From Bacillota bacterium (GTDB lineage Bacteria > Bacillota > Clostridia > Peptostreptococcales > Anaerovoracaceae): a stretch of 7,914 nt of DNA. The stretch's first letter is position 1. The number at the start of each line of letters is the position of its first letter. The notes beneath the pieces were generated by a model. The model saw nothing but the letters and a program-made list of their open reading frames with translations. It ran no database searches and was not told where the DNA came from. The stretch is from positions 1 through 7,914 of the forward strand of contig JAQSXD010000166.1 of the NCBI GenBank assembly GCA_029266295.1, written 5' to 3'. Positions 1-6,895 of this stretch are shown here, piece by piece. The translations under genes were made by a program, and so were the position numbers.

Positions 1-1168
1 TTGCGACCACGTCATCAATTTCATCAGAAACATCCACAACCTTATTTTCAAGTTTTCCTTTATTGTTCAATATATAAAGGGCAGAAAGGGCTTGCACCGC
101 AAAGCTCATATCCATGATTTCCGCTGGATGTCCGTCTGCGGCGGCAATGTTAACAAGGCGTCCTTCCGCAATGACGTTGACCCATTTCCCGTTTTCGAGA
201 CGGTAGCCCATAACGTTCTTTCGGGTTTCCTTTTTCTCCACAGCAGCCTTTTCAAGGGCATCCATATCAACCTCAACGTTGAAGTGACCTGCATTCGTCA
301 GGATTGCACGATCCTTCATGGTCAGCATGTGCTCTACCGTAATGACCTGGCTGCAGCCCGTCGCTGCAACGAAGAGGTCTCCGTGAGGAGCTGCTTCCTT
401 CATGGTCATCACATCATAGCCATCCATTCTTGCTTCGATGGCTTTCACAGGGTCGATTTCCGTTACGATGACTTTTGCTCCAAGCGCAGCCGCTCTCATG
501 GCAATTCCCTTGCTGCACCAGCCATAGCCTGCAACAACTACCGTCTTTCCTGCAACGATGAGGTTTGTATTTCTCATGATGCTGTCCCAGACAGACTGGC
601 CTGTGCCGTAACGATTATCAAAGAGATGTTTGCACTGAGCATCGTTGACCGCTACCATTGGGAATTTCAGGATTCCTTCCCGCTCCATCGCCTTCAGACG
701 GATTACGCCGGTGGTGGTCTCCTCGCAGCCTCCCCAGACATCTTCCCCAAGATCCGGGCGTTTGCTGTGAATCAGTCCTACCAGATCCCCACCGTCGTCG
801 ATGATAATATTTGGCTTATTGGACATGGCCATTTCGATGTGTCTATCATATTCTTCGGCGGTAGCGCCGTGATAAGCAAAAACCTTCATGCCAGTAGCGG
901 CAAGTGCCGCCGCTACATCATCCTGGGTTGACAGAACATTGCTTCCGGTAACCGACATATCGGCTCCTCCCGCTGCAAGCACTTCGCAAAGGTAAGCGGT
1001 TTTGGCTTCAAGATGAACAGAGAGAGAGACTCTCACTCCCTGAAACGGCTTTTCTGCAAGGAACTGCTTCTCAAGCCCGCTCAAAATCGGCATGTTGTTT
1101 TTTACCCACTCTATTTTCTGTCGCCCCGATGGTGCAAGGCTGATATCTCTGATTTCTGATTGTATCAT
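1..1168 (-). CDS. ahcY: Adenosylhomocysteinase (S-adenosyl-L-homocysteine hydrolase), 3' end cut by window edge
   Basis: Cleaves S-adenosylhomocysteine reversibly to homocysteine and adenosine using bound NAD; cytosolic, part of the activated methyl cycle. My minus-strand translation from the ATG at 1168 stays open for 389 codons to the window edge, so the C-terminus is missing. Visible motifs: TGSNVLSTQDD (residues 74-84), DDGGDLVGLIH (124-134), CEETTTG (148-154), NDAQCKHLFDN with the catalytic Lys180 and Asp184, the NAD-binding glycine motif GYGWCSKG (214-221), NAGHFNVEVD (292-301) with His295, and HPAEIMDMSF (347-356) with His347. It lacks the extra internal segment of the eukaryotic enzyme and matches the short archaeal/Thermotoga-like form, where GYGWC is typical. 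The terminal lysine and tyrosine that reach into the partner subunit lie beyond the window. A ribosome binding site (AGGGGGA, 1178-1184) sits 9 bases before the ATG. Family assignment is near certain. Confidence 0.97.
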   Translation of the reverse strand, partial: MIQSEIRDISLAPSGRQKIEWVKNNMPILSGLEKQFLAEKPFQGVRVSLSVHLEAKTAYLCEVLAAGGADMSVTGSNVLSTQDDVAAALAATGMKVFAYHGATAEEYDRHIEMAMSNKPNIIIDDGGDLVGLIHSKRPDLGEDVWGGCEETTTGVIRLKAMEREGILKFPMVAVNDAQCKHLFDNRYGTGQSVWDSIMRNTNLIVAGKTVVVAGYGWCSKGIAMRAAALGAKVIVTEIDPVKAIEARMDGYDVMTMKEAAPHGDLFVAATGCSQVITVEHMLTMKDRAILTNAGHFNVEVDMDALEKAAVEKKETRKNVMGYRLENGKWVNVIAEGRLVNIAAADGHPAEIMDMSFAVQALSALYILNNKGKLENKVVDVSDEIDDVVA

Positions 1169-1219
1169 GTTTATAAATCCCCCTATTTTACGGAATAGAT
1201 CCTTATTTCTCTGCTTTTA

Positions 1220-1248
1220 TATATATCATAATTTATGGATAAAGTAAA
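1220..1248 (-). promoter_or_regulatory. Candidate vegetative promoter for ahcY
   Basis: On the minus strand TTTACT (1243-1248) and TATATA (1220-1225) are separated by 17 bases, about 50 bases before the ahcY start. Each hexamer matches the sigma-A consensus at four of six positions and the stretch is very AT-rich, so a chance match is possible. The gap of 177 bases back to the alcohol dehydrogenase stop suggests ahcY has its own promoter. I saw no recognisable SAM or SAH riboswitch in this leader. Confidence 0.4.
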
Positions 1249-1345
1249 GGAATCGTGAAGCGCTGCTGACTTTCATTTCAATCGTGTTCCTATTCAACAC
1301 CTGTGGGTGAAGGAATTGGTTGCGGCTTGATCGGCAGGTCAGTAT

Positions 1346-2545
1346 TTAAAAGTCAACCACGCTTCCCTCATAGATGCAGCGAAGCAGTTTTTTTAGGTCT
1401 TCTTTGTCTGCGTGCCTTGGGTTTGCGGCGGTGCAGGGATCCATGGCGGCATTTTCTGATATGCTGTCTATAAGAGATTTGAACTCCACTTCATCAATGC
1501 CCGCTTCTCTCAGTGAAGCCGGGATGTGAAGGGCTCTGTTCATTGATTCAATTTGTTCGATGAGTTTCCGGGTGAGCACTGTCTGATCCTCTTCCAGCAC
1601 ACCAATATGCTTTGCGATTTCAGCATATTTACTGCGGCCGGAGTAAACTCCGTTTTGCTTGTAGGTCACCGCCTCTTTATTTGCGTTAAAGCGGATCACA
1701 TATGGCAGATAGATCGCGTTTGCCAAACCGTGAGGAATTTTAAGCGCAGCGCCGGTTTTGTGTGCAAGACTGTGGGCAATGCCAAGGAGGGCGTTGCTGA
1801 ACGCCATACCTGCCATGCACTGTGCGTAATGCATCTTCTCAGCAGCTTCTTTCTTTCCATCAAAGGACATCACCAGGTTGCCAAGAATGAGCTTGATGGC
1901 ATGAAGGGCCAGGGGGTCGCTGAACTCCGATGAATCGGTTGCCGTGTACGCTTCAATTGCGTGGGTCAGTGCATCCATTCCCGTATGTGCCACAAGCTCC
2001 TTTGGCATCGTATCCGCCAGATCGGGATCGATTATGGCCACATCGGGAGTCAGCTGGTAGTCCGCTAGAGGATATTTTATTTTCGTTTCATAATCGGTGA
2101 TCACGGAGAACGCTGTTACTTCAGAAGCAGTTCCGGAGGTGGAAGGAATTGCAGCGAAGATTGCCTTCTTTCTCAATGCCGGCAATGTAAACGGACTTTT
2201 GAACGCTTCAAACGTCATTTCAGGATGTTCGTAAAATATCCACATTGCCTTAGCCGCATCAATTGGAGAGCCGCCACCAATGGCAACAATGACATCGGGC
2301 TCATGCTTCAGCATGAAAGCCGCTCCTTTCAAAACCGTCTTTATGCCGGGGTCTGGCTCTACTCCTTCCAAGAGAAAGGTCTCAGATCCCCCTTCTTCCA
2401 GAATTTTTTTCGTTTTATCAAGAAATCCTGAATTCTGCATGGAGGATCCGCCGGTCACAATTACCGCCCGTTTTCCCTTCAGCTCCTTCAGCGACTCAAT
2501 TGCACCTCTTCCAAAATAAATATCCCGTGGAATCGTAAAACGCAT
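1346..2545 (-). CDS. Iron-containing alcohol dehydrogenase (clostridial butanol/alcohol dehydrogenase type)
   Basis: Family III metal-dependent alcohol dehydrogenase that interconverts aldehydes or ketones and alcohols with NAD(P)H; cytosolic, usually a fermentative electron sink. The start MRFTIPRDIYFG is chosen at 2545 because GGGAGG (2553-2558) lies 7 bases before it and relatives begin this way; the in-frame ATG at 2560 would place that site inside the gene. Residue numbers here count from the 2560 ATG (subtract 5 for the chosen start): cofactor loop GGGSPID 95-101, PSTSGTASEVT 139-149, GMDALTHAIEAY 194-205 with metal ligands Asp196 and His200, HSLAHKTG 263-270 with His263 as a ligand, and PHGLANAI 276-283 with ligand His277. 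All four expected ligands are present and the length (399 residues) is normal. The phrase GGGSPIDAAKAMWIFYEHPE is typical of clostridial alcohol dehydrogenases and of the C-terminal half of AdhE. Exact substrate and cofactor cannot be read from the sequence. The leader is unusual; see the dyad at 2549-2579. Confidence 0.93.
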   Translation of the reverse strand: MRFTIPRDIYFGRGAIESLKELKGKRAVIVTGGSSMQNSGFLDKTKKILEEGGSETFLLEGVEPDPGIKTVLKGAAFMLKHEPDVIVAIGGGSPIDAAKAMWIFYEHPEMTFEAFKSPFTLPALRKKAIFAAIPSTSGTASEVTAFSVITDYETKIKYPLADYQLTPDVAIIDPDLADTMPKELVAHTGMDALTHAIEAYTATDSSEFSDPLALHAIKLILGNLVMSFDGKKEAAEKMHYAQCMAGMAFSNALLGIAHSLAHKTGAALKIPHGLANAIYLPYVIRFNANKEAVTYKQNGVYSGRSKYAEIAKHIGVLEEDQTVLTRKLIEQIESMNRALHIPASLREAGIDEVEFKSLIDSISENAAMDPCTAANPRHADKEDLKKLLRCIYEGSVVDF

Positions 2546-2548
2546 GAA

Positions 2549-2579
2549 AATACCTCCCATAATGATTATAGGAGGTATT
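2549..2579 (-). promoter_or_regulatory. 31-bp dyad covering the alcohol dehydrogenase ribosome binding site and a TATAAT box
   Basis: AATACCTCC (2549-2557) and GGAGGTATT (2571-2579) are perfect 9-bp inverted arms. The inner bases continue the pairing: the only internal DNA mismatch (2558/2570) becomes a U-G pair in the minus-strand RNA, followed by AUAAU against AUUAU around a central C. The RNA helix would hold the ribosome binding site GGGAGG (2553-2558). The loop side contains a perfect TATAAT (2565-2570) with CTGATA (2589-2594) 18 bases upstream, a plausible -10/-35 pair. It could be an operator, a translation-blocking hairpin, or both. Confidence 0.6.
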
Positions 2580-2594
2580 CTTTCCTCATATCAG
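2565..2594 (-). promoter_or_regulatory. Candidate promoter for the alcohol dehydrogenase gene
   Basis: The -10 hexamer TATAAT (2565-2570) matches consensus fully; the -35 CTGATA (2589-2594) matches TTGACA at four positions, with an 18-base spacer. Transcription would begin near 2556-2559, leaving a leader of only about 11-14 bases that keeps the ribosome binding site but drops the 5' arm of the dyad. The very short leader is the main reason for doubt. Confidence 0.4.
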
Positions 2595-2614
2595 ATTATT
2601 ATCATAAGATCCGT

Positions 2615-3166
2615 TTATGTAACGATGAGCTCGACCTGATGCTGGTATTCCCTCATCCGTTTTCTCCGCTCCCTGTAATCGGGCATTGTCTGCTCCACAA
2701 CCGCCCAGAAGCTCGCTGAGTGATTCATCTCTTTCAGATGCGCAAGCTCATGTACAACGACGTAATCAATCAGCTCCTCCGGTGCAAAGATCAGACGGAA
2801 GGTAAAGTTAATCTCCCCTCTTCCATTGCATGAGCCCCACCGGGTTTTCGCGCTATTGATTCTTACTGCAGATGGTATTAACCCCATAAGCTGCGAGTAA
2901 TATCTGCATTTATGCTGCAGATACTCTTTGGCCTGCTTCTTGTATCTCGCCGCATCAGCAGCTGAGATTTGAACCGTTTTCTTTGTCTCCTGCCGTTCGG
3001 AGAGCTTACTCCTTGTTGTCGTGATCCAGTCCTGCTTTTGTTTAATAAAATCTTCTATATAGCGCTTGCTTGTCTTTAGGGGAGACCGAACCTCCAGACT
3101 CCCATCCTGGCGCACATATAGTGCCAGAGTTTTCCGTTTTGAACGAACCAGATTATATTCCATCAT
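2615..3166 (-). CDS. YgjP/DUF45 family zinc metallopeptidase (M48-like)
   Basis: Small predicted zinc metallopeptidase of the YgjP-like (DUF45) family; no membrane segment or signal peptide, so probably cytosolic. The physiological substrate of the family is not well established. The C-terminal half carries the family's hallmarks: TRWGSC (residues 108-113), then YVVVHELAHL (135-144) with the HExxH-type site His139, Glu140, His143, and NHSASFW (148-154) with the third ligand His149. The N-terminal half (residues 1-60), with its SxRxxxLxLxVxxDGxLxVRxP-like pattern, is also typical, and 183 residues is somewhat short of the usual 220-240. Two ATG codons stand in tandem (3166 and 3163); GGAAG (3170-3174) is 3 or 6 bases away, so 3163 is better spaced. 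It begins 23 bases after the GerMN lipoprotein stop, so the two are probably co-transcribed. Confidence 0.9.
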   Translation of the reverse strand: MMEYNLVRSKRKTLALYVRQDGSLEVRSPLKTSKRYIEDFIKQKQDWITTTRSKLSERQETKKTVQISAADAARYKKQAKEYLQHKCRYYSQLMGLIPSAVRINSAKTRWGSCNGRGEINFTFRLIFAPEELIDYVVVHELAHLKEMNHSASFWAVVEQTMPDYRERRKRMREYQHQVELIVT

Positions 3167-3189
3167 TATCTTCCATCATCTTAACTGTA

Positions 3190-3744
3190 TTATTCAGTAA
3201 AGGCATCCTTCGTAAAGGGTTCTTCCGTACCGACATGTCCCATAAGGGTTTCCGGCACCTGTCCGTCTACCAGGAATTGTACCTGCTTGATTTCCTCAAA
3301 AGAGTTGATAAGTGTATCTATGATCTGGCTGACCAAGTAAAGTTCTTCAAGAGAACCACCGGAAAGGCCGTCAGCGCCGAGATCAACAAATGCAGTATCA
3401 CCCTCCGCATAGACACGATTCAATTGAATCTGATCGCCTAGCATGGTATCATAGCCTTCCTCAGGAGAATTTCTTAAAAGCTCCAGTGCATCCATATATA
3501 CTTCATCCGGCATGGAAGAAAGTTCCGTTTCATAGACTTTAAATTTTTCTATGGCCTCATCTCCAGTTGCCACATATTCTTCATTTGCATAGAACAGTGC
3601 AACTCGATACGTCTTTTCTGAAGGGGTCTCGGTGCCTGGCCCTTCCGCAGCAGGTTTCTTTGTGCATCCGGTTAAGCTGAAGAGTCCCGTCCCAAGGATC
3701 AAAATCATACATAGGATCATGATCGAAATTCGTTTGTGTTTCAT
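3190..3744 (-). CDS. GerMN-domain lipoprotein
   Basis: Predicted membrane-anchored lipoprotein with one GerMN domain, named after Bacillus GerM, a protein of sporulation and germination. The start at 3744 (MKHKRIS) is set by AGGAGG (3752-3757) 7 bases upstream; a longer in-frame ATG at 3768 would put that site inside the gene. Residues 1-26 form a lipoprotein signal peptide: basic start, hydrophobic core, and lipobox LTGC with Cys27 as the lipidated residue. A short Pro/Gly/Thr-rich linker follows. The GerMN part runs from about residue 45 to 170: TYRVALFYANEEYVA, then IQLNRVYAEGDTAFVDLG, SGGSLEELYLVSQIIDTLI and VQFLVDGQVPETLMGHV. Bacillus GerM carries two such domains; this protein has one and is 184 residues long, as in many clostridial single-domain lipoproteins. 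The domain is confident; a direct role in spores is only an inference. Confidence 0.87.
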   Translation of the reverse strand: MKHKRISIMILCMILILGTGLFSLTGCTKKPAAEGPGTETPSEKTYRVALFYANEEYVATGDEAIEKFKVYETELSSMPDEVYMDALELLRNSPEEGYDTMLGDQIQLNRVYAEGDTAFVDLGADGLSGGSLEELYLVSQIIDTLINSFEEIKQVQFLVDGQVPETLMGHVGTEEPFTKDAFTE

Positions 3745-3751
3745 CTTACTT

Positions 3752-3757
3752 CCTCCT
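3752..3757 (-). promoter_or_regulatory. Ribosome binding site that decides the GerMN lipoprotein start
   Basis: AGGAGG, within AGGAGGAAGT at 3748-3757, lies 7 bases before the ATG at 3744. It rules against the upstream ATG at 3768, which has no such site of its own. Confidence 0.85.
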
Positions 3758-3835
3758 GTCGTATTCAATTCTGCTCTTTATCATAAGTTTATACCCTCAA
3801 TCTCCAGTTTATCTCGCTATAATCAGTAATTCATA

Positions 3836-3915
3836 TTTTTGCTTTACGATCAGAGTTAGGTATTTACTTTTTGCTTTACTCATTTATTATTTAATCTTTA
3901 TTGTTACTCATTTAT
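3836..3915. repeat. AT-rich gap with short direct repeats between the deacetylase and lipoprotein genes
   Basis: The non-coding stretch 3758-3952 is strongly AT-rich. TTTTTGCTTTAC occurs at 3836-3847 and 3868-3879, and TTACTCATTTAT at 3876-3887 and 3904-3915. It lies upstream of the GerMN lipoprotein and must hold that gene's promoter unless transcription reads through from the deacetylase. I found neither a convincing -35/-10 pair nor a GC-rich terminator hairpin in it. The repeats may simply reflect low complexity. Confidence 0.4.
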
Positions 3916-3952
3916 CATTTCTTTATTTCTTACATTTATTGCTAGCGCACGA

Positions 3953-5245
3953 CTAATTGACTTTTAAAGCGGGACGCATAGCGTCCAGAACATCGGTTAC
4001 GTTGAAATAGTGTGCAGCAAGTTCCTCTGCTCTTCTGTTCATCGAATAGCCGTCGAGATTAACCCTTGGCATTACAATGTTATCACCATTCCAGGCAATC
4101 CTTCTCCCATTTCCTACCGGGCAGTAGATCTGATAGCCCTTTTCCATGAGATAGCGGTATCTCGGATCATCCTTCTTGAAATTCACACCAAAGGGAGATA
4201 TGTAAATATTGGTGCTGCCAACATAAGGTGCGATTTTCTCAATCCAACGGTCGGTATCGTATTTGATCTGCTTCATCGTCAGTGTTCCGTCCCTGAAATA
4301 GCTGTTGTGGGTATAGCTATGGCATGCAAAGCTCCATCCATTGGCTTTCAACGTGTCAGCAATCTTTGTTACGGTCTGTTTCCATTCCGCTTCCTGGGGC
4401 AGACCATCCGTGATCCGATATCCCAGCGCTCCCTGATATCCGGTTAATGCCAGGGTTCCCTTTGCACCTTTCCAGGAAAAACCAGGATGGGCATCTACAT
4501 AATCATCAAGAATCGGCATAACGTCACCGTCTCTGGTTAACGTCGTTTTTCCCTCCGGTGTTATGACTTCGGTCCATACCCTGCCGTCGTCTCCCAAAAC
4601 CAGACGGTTTGCAAAGCCATCGGGTTTCATATAATCATAGTAATTGACATCATCCACGGAAAGAACCAATGGGATCTTTCCCTGCGGCAAATAGATGTCC
4701 TTTAATTTTATCTTTCCCGGATTCCCCGGATCCTGTTCTATGTATTCCGTAAGCGGATAAAGCACATATCCTCGTTTTTCGAGCTCCGGCAGCATCTTCT
4801 TAAACTCACTGACCGTCGTCATCCACATGTTATAGCCTTGAGCCGGATGTCCTTTATTGTCAAAGGCCAGCTCAGGATAAATGATCAGACTGTGGAAAAA
4901 CACATGCTCTATGGGGCCTTCATACTTTACCAAAGAGGCTTCCGCCTTCGTGATTTCATCGATTTTCAGCGTGATGGCATCATCTGTTGCCGTGGTAACC
5001 AAAGCCGGTTCTGATTGCAGCAGTGCAATGGCCTCATCGTAAAAGTACCCCTGATAAAGCTTCTCCGCTTTTTCCAGCAGCGCCGTTTTTTTCTGTTCTT
5101 GTATCTGCTCCCGTTCCTGACGGGCTTCTTCTTCCTTGGCATCCGCATATGACGCAGCGCTTACTGATTGATATGCAATGAGTATGCCAGCAGAAACGAT
5201 GGCAATCAGGCCCAGTATAATTGCAGCTTTCATAGATTTTTTCAT
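3953..5245 (-). CDS. Exported or membrane-anchored polysaccharide deacetylase (NodB/CE4-like)
   Basis: Predicted extracytoplasmic deacetylase of the NodB homology family, which removes acetyl groups from cell-wall or surface N-acetylated sugars. Residues 7-30 are a hydrophobic export segment; VSA/AS around residue 30 could be a signal peptidase site, otherwise it is an anchor. A charged helix (35-65, EEEARQEREQIQEQKK) follows. Catalytic-domain motifs: VFFHSLIIYPELAFD (115-129), LVLSVDDVNYY (193-203) as the usual TFDD motif with Asp198 and Asp199, CHSYTHNS (308-315) as the HSxxH metal motif with His309 and His313, and ISPFG (349-353) as motif 3. The distance between motifs 1 and 2 (about 110 residues) is roughly twice that of compact NodB domains because of an inserted segment (about 205-285). 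GGGGGT (5251-5256) lies 5 bases before the ATG. Upstream is the LemA-like gene; the two are probably one operon. Substrate is not known. Confidence 0.87.
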   Translation of the reverse strand: MKKSMKAAIILGLIAIVSAGILIAYQSVSAASYADAKEEEARQEREQIQEQKKTALLEKAEKLYQGYFYDEAIALLQSEPALVTTATDDAITLKIDEITKAEASLVKYEGPIEHVFFHSLIIYPELAFDNKGHPAQGYNMWMTTVSEFKKMLPELEKRGYVLYPLTEYIEQDPGNPGKIKLKDIYLPQGKIPLVLSVDDVNYYDYMKPDGFANRLVLGDDGRVWTEVITPEGKTTLTRDGDVMPILDDYVDAHPGFSWKGAKGTLALTGYQGALGYRITDGLPQEAEWKQTVTKIADTLKANGWSFACHSYTHNSYFRDGTLTMKQIKYDTDRWIEKIAPYVGSTNIYISPFGVNFKKDDPRYRYLMEKGYQIYCPVGNGRRIAWNGDNIVMPRVNLDGYSMNRRAEELAAHYFNVTDVLDAMRPALKVN

Positions 5246-5344
5246 TTTCTACCCCCAATACCTAATGTCTTTTAAAGCTTATCGGCCGTTTTTCTTCCGG
5301 CTCTTATTAAGACGGTTTCATTGGCGATTTTGTTCTTGGCAGTT

Positions 5345-5863
5345 TTAGGATTCTCGAATATGAATCCCCTTCAGGTGGGGTGCTCCAAGGATTGAAAACT
5401 GAATTCGCAAGCTGGGTGTGTCGATGTGTCTGTTATATAAGTCGATGAACTGATTATATTTCTCGCTTTGCAGCTCGATCTCTTCTTCAACGTCTTTCAG
5501 TTCGTTTTTCAATTCCAGATATGCGGAATCTTCCTTCATGTCCACGCTGCCGTCAGCCAGCAATAAAAGCTTGTCAATTAATGGAGTAGCCGCCTCAGCC
5601 TGGGCACTTGTGACTTCACGGTCATCTGATTTGCAGTAACCGCCGCCCTGATCGAAAAGCTCCGCAAGCAGCTCCGCCGCTTTCAGTTCGTAATCGTCTG
5701 CAAGTTCCAGCAGCTGGAGAACGTACTGCGACCGGGTCTGCAGCAGTGAGTCAATTCTTATCCATTGGGTCCTCGCCTCATTTTTATACTTTTGCATCTT
5801 GCCGTAAGCCGCCTGCATCCAAGCCAAAAACACCATGATAATTCCTAATATGATATACAGCAT
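5345..5863 (-). CDS. LemA-like membrane-anchored protein, C-terminus possibly lost to a frameshift
   Basis: LemA family proteins have one N-terminal membrane helix and a helical bundle facing outward; their biochemical role is poorly defined. The start MLYIILG at 5863 is set by AAAGGAG (5870-5876) 6 bases upstream; the longer ORF start at 5896 has no such site. Residues 2-18 are the membrane helix. Residues 24-60 (MQKYKNEARTQWIRIDSLLQTRSQYVLQLLELADDY) match the usual LemA pattern of N-x-AWxQID-L-RR-L-P-L followed by a helix, and EKYNQFIDLYNRHIDTPSLRIQF (134-156) matches the conserved YNxxxxxYNxxI-x-P block. As read it ends at 172 residues with GIHIRES. Dropping one G from the run at 5366-5369 gives GFIFENPK and continues open to a TAA at 5272, for 196 residues, closer to normal LemA length and ending. 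Then only 26 bases would separate it from the deacetylase. Confidence 0.75.
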   Translation of the reverse strand: MLYIILGIIMVFLAWMQAAYGKMQKYKNEARTQWIRIDSLLQTRSQYVLQLLELADDYELKAAELLAELFDQGGGYCKSDDREVTSAQAEAATPLIDKLLLLADGSVDMKEDSAYLELKNELKDVEEEIELQSEKYNQFIDLYNRHIDTPSLRIQFSILGAPHLKGIHIRES

Positions 5864-5869
5864 GTCGAT

Positions 5870-5876
5870 CTCCTTT
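5870..5876 (-). promoter_or_regulatory. Ribosome binding site that decides the LemA-like start
   Basis: AAAGGAG, 6 bases before the ATG at 5863. The upstream in-frame ATG at 5896 would add 11 residues before the membrane helix and has no such site, so it is not used here. Confidence 0.8.
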
Positions 5877-5985
5877 ATCTTAATCATATAAAACATTCAA
5901 AACTGTCATACCATATAATATTACCATTTTTCCTACATCTTTACGAGGATTTTTTGTAGTATGAAGTCACAGGAAGGGTTTTGTA

Positions 5986-6231
5986 CTATGGAATCGCGGG
6001 AATCACGGTTGTATCAGAATCGGAATCGTCATTTAATTGCATTTGTGCAGCGATGTATGCCATGGAGTCAGCCACGGAAGTCAAAAACGCACTGAGTACT
6101 GTAATCTGATCAATGTCCAGTCCATCGGACAAAATGATTGCGACGATTGGTATAAAGAACACGCCGCATTGGGGAGATAAGCCTTCAAGGATCCAACTGC
6201 AATTTTTCGAATCACCATCCTGCACGCTCAT
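5986..6231 (-). CDS. Small hydrophobic protein of unknown function, coupled to the gene before it
   Basis: I do not recognise this 81-residue protein. It has a polar start with two cysteines (Cys11, Cys22), a hydrophobic stretch GVFFIPIVAIIL (23-34), a break at SDGLDIDQ, a second mostly hydrophobic helix ITVLSAFLTSVADSMAYIAA (43-62), and an acidic tail MQLNDDSDSDTTVIPAIP. This suggests a hairpin-like membrane-associated peptide or a helical oligomer rather than a classical exported protein, as there is no basic N-terminus. Its ATG (6229-6231) shares one base with the TAA of the previous gene (TAATG), and GGAGGAGGA lies just upstream inside that gene, so translation is very likely coupled and the two products probably act together. 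That arrangement is the main evidence that this is a real gene. Confidence 0.75.
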   Translation of the reverse strand: MSVQDGDSKNCSWILEGLSPQCGVFFIPIVAIILSDGLDIDQITVLSAFLTSVADSMAYIAAQMQLNDDSDSDTTVIPAIP

Positions 6232-6884
6232 TATGATCCTCCTCCTAAAGTATTCACCCTCAGCACAGAGGCTGCCGGTTGTGTAGACAATTCATATTGG
6301 GGTGGTCTTTGCATTAAAATCATGCCCGTTGACATGTAGGCGGCAAGCTCGATGGCCTTGTTCTCAAGATCATCGTAAATCCTTGTTTCCAGCTCGTAGT
6401 TACCATTTAAATAAGCGATAATCTCCTGGATTTTGAATTTAATATAGTCGTCCAACATTGCTTGAATCTGGTTCTTATTCCAATAAGGGTTGATCCCAGC
6501 AAGAAAAGCAGCCATTTCATCCGCCGTCTGATACCATTGCTTTGTACTTGCATCGAGTACGGCATCATCATTGTTTTTATAAGCATTGACCAGATCGATG
6601 TTGATATTGATCAGCTTAGTAAGTAGATTCAGAAACTGCCGAGAGATTTCGGGGCTGAAATATTTGCTGAATTCCGTGTAGAAATCCATGGGAAGATCGC
6701 CAAAAAGCCTGTTTTCTACTGCAGCCTGGTTCGGATGGTTCTCCAAAGTGCTTTTAAAATAATCCCGCATCCAAACCACAAGTTCAATCCACAGCTGCTG
6801 AAAGTTCAGCATGGTATTCACATCTTCATATGTAAAAGTCAGAATGCCCGGAAGGGGCTTCACCACATCCTCTACGGTAGGCAT
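6231..6884 (-). CDS. Uncharacterised all-helical protein (217 residues)
   Basis: No known enzyme motif is visible. The sequence is predicted helical almost throughout, without signal peptide or membrane helix. Segments: LNFQQLWIELVVWMRDYF (26-43), NRLFGDLPMDFYTEFSKYFSP (58-78), LLTKLININIDLVNAYKNND (87-106), and the most distinctive block QWYQTADEMAAFLAGINPYW (116-135), followed by a helix with NGNYE (160-164) and an apolar region ending at TGMI (186-189). From memory this resembles an uncharacterised family of clostridia and Paenibacillus-type bacteria sometimes mislabelled acetylglutamate kinase; no kinase motif supports that label here. The Pro/Gln-rich tail ends in LGGGS, encoded by the ribosome binding site of the next gene. 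The start at 6884 has AGGAG (6896-6900) 11 bases upstream, a longish gap. The frame is also open back to an ATG at 7073, which would add 63 residues translated through three 36-bp repeats. Confidence 0.83.
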   Translation of the reverse strand: MPTVEDVVKPLPGILTFTYEDVNTMLNFQQLWIELVVWMRDYFKSTLENHPNQAAVENRLFGDLPMDFYTEFSKYFSPEISRQFLNLLTKLININIDLVNAYKNNDDAVLDASTKQWYQTADEMAAFLAGINPYWNKNQIQAMLDDYIKFKIQEIIAYLNGNYELETRIYDDLENKAIELAAYMSTGMILMQRPPQYELSTQPAASVLRVNTLGGGS

Positions 6885-6895
6885 TTTATATTCAA

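Noticed and set aside
92..931. Long plus-strand open frame of 279 codons opposite ahcY
   Set aside because: The minus strand encodes a clear, full-motif adenosylhomocysteinase across the same bases; the plus-strand product has no recognisable family features and is a shadow of codon bias.
1287..1315. Hairpin after the alcohol dehydrogenase stop as an intrinsic terminator
   Set aside because: TTCC/GGAA and CACC/GGTG pairings are interrupted by bulges and there is no T-tract on the minus strand, so it is too weak to call.
1169..1345. SAM or SAH riboswitch in the ahcY leader
   Set aside because: I looked for long paired stems and conserved riboswitch cores in this leader and saw none; it is AT-rich with only a promoter-like pair.
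2549..2579. The 31-bp dyad read as a terminator of the upstream lipoprotein-metallopeptidase unit
   Set aside because: The stem is largely AT and is followed only by TTTTC before the start codon, while it directly covers a ribosome binding site, so regulation of translation or transcription start is a better reading.
6231..6884. Acetylglutamate kinase annotation for the 217-residue protein
   Set aside because: Related sequences seem to carry this label in places, but no nucleotide-binding or amino acid kinase motif is visible and the protein is a plain helical one.
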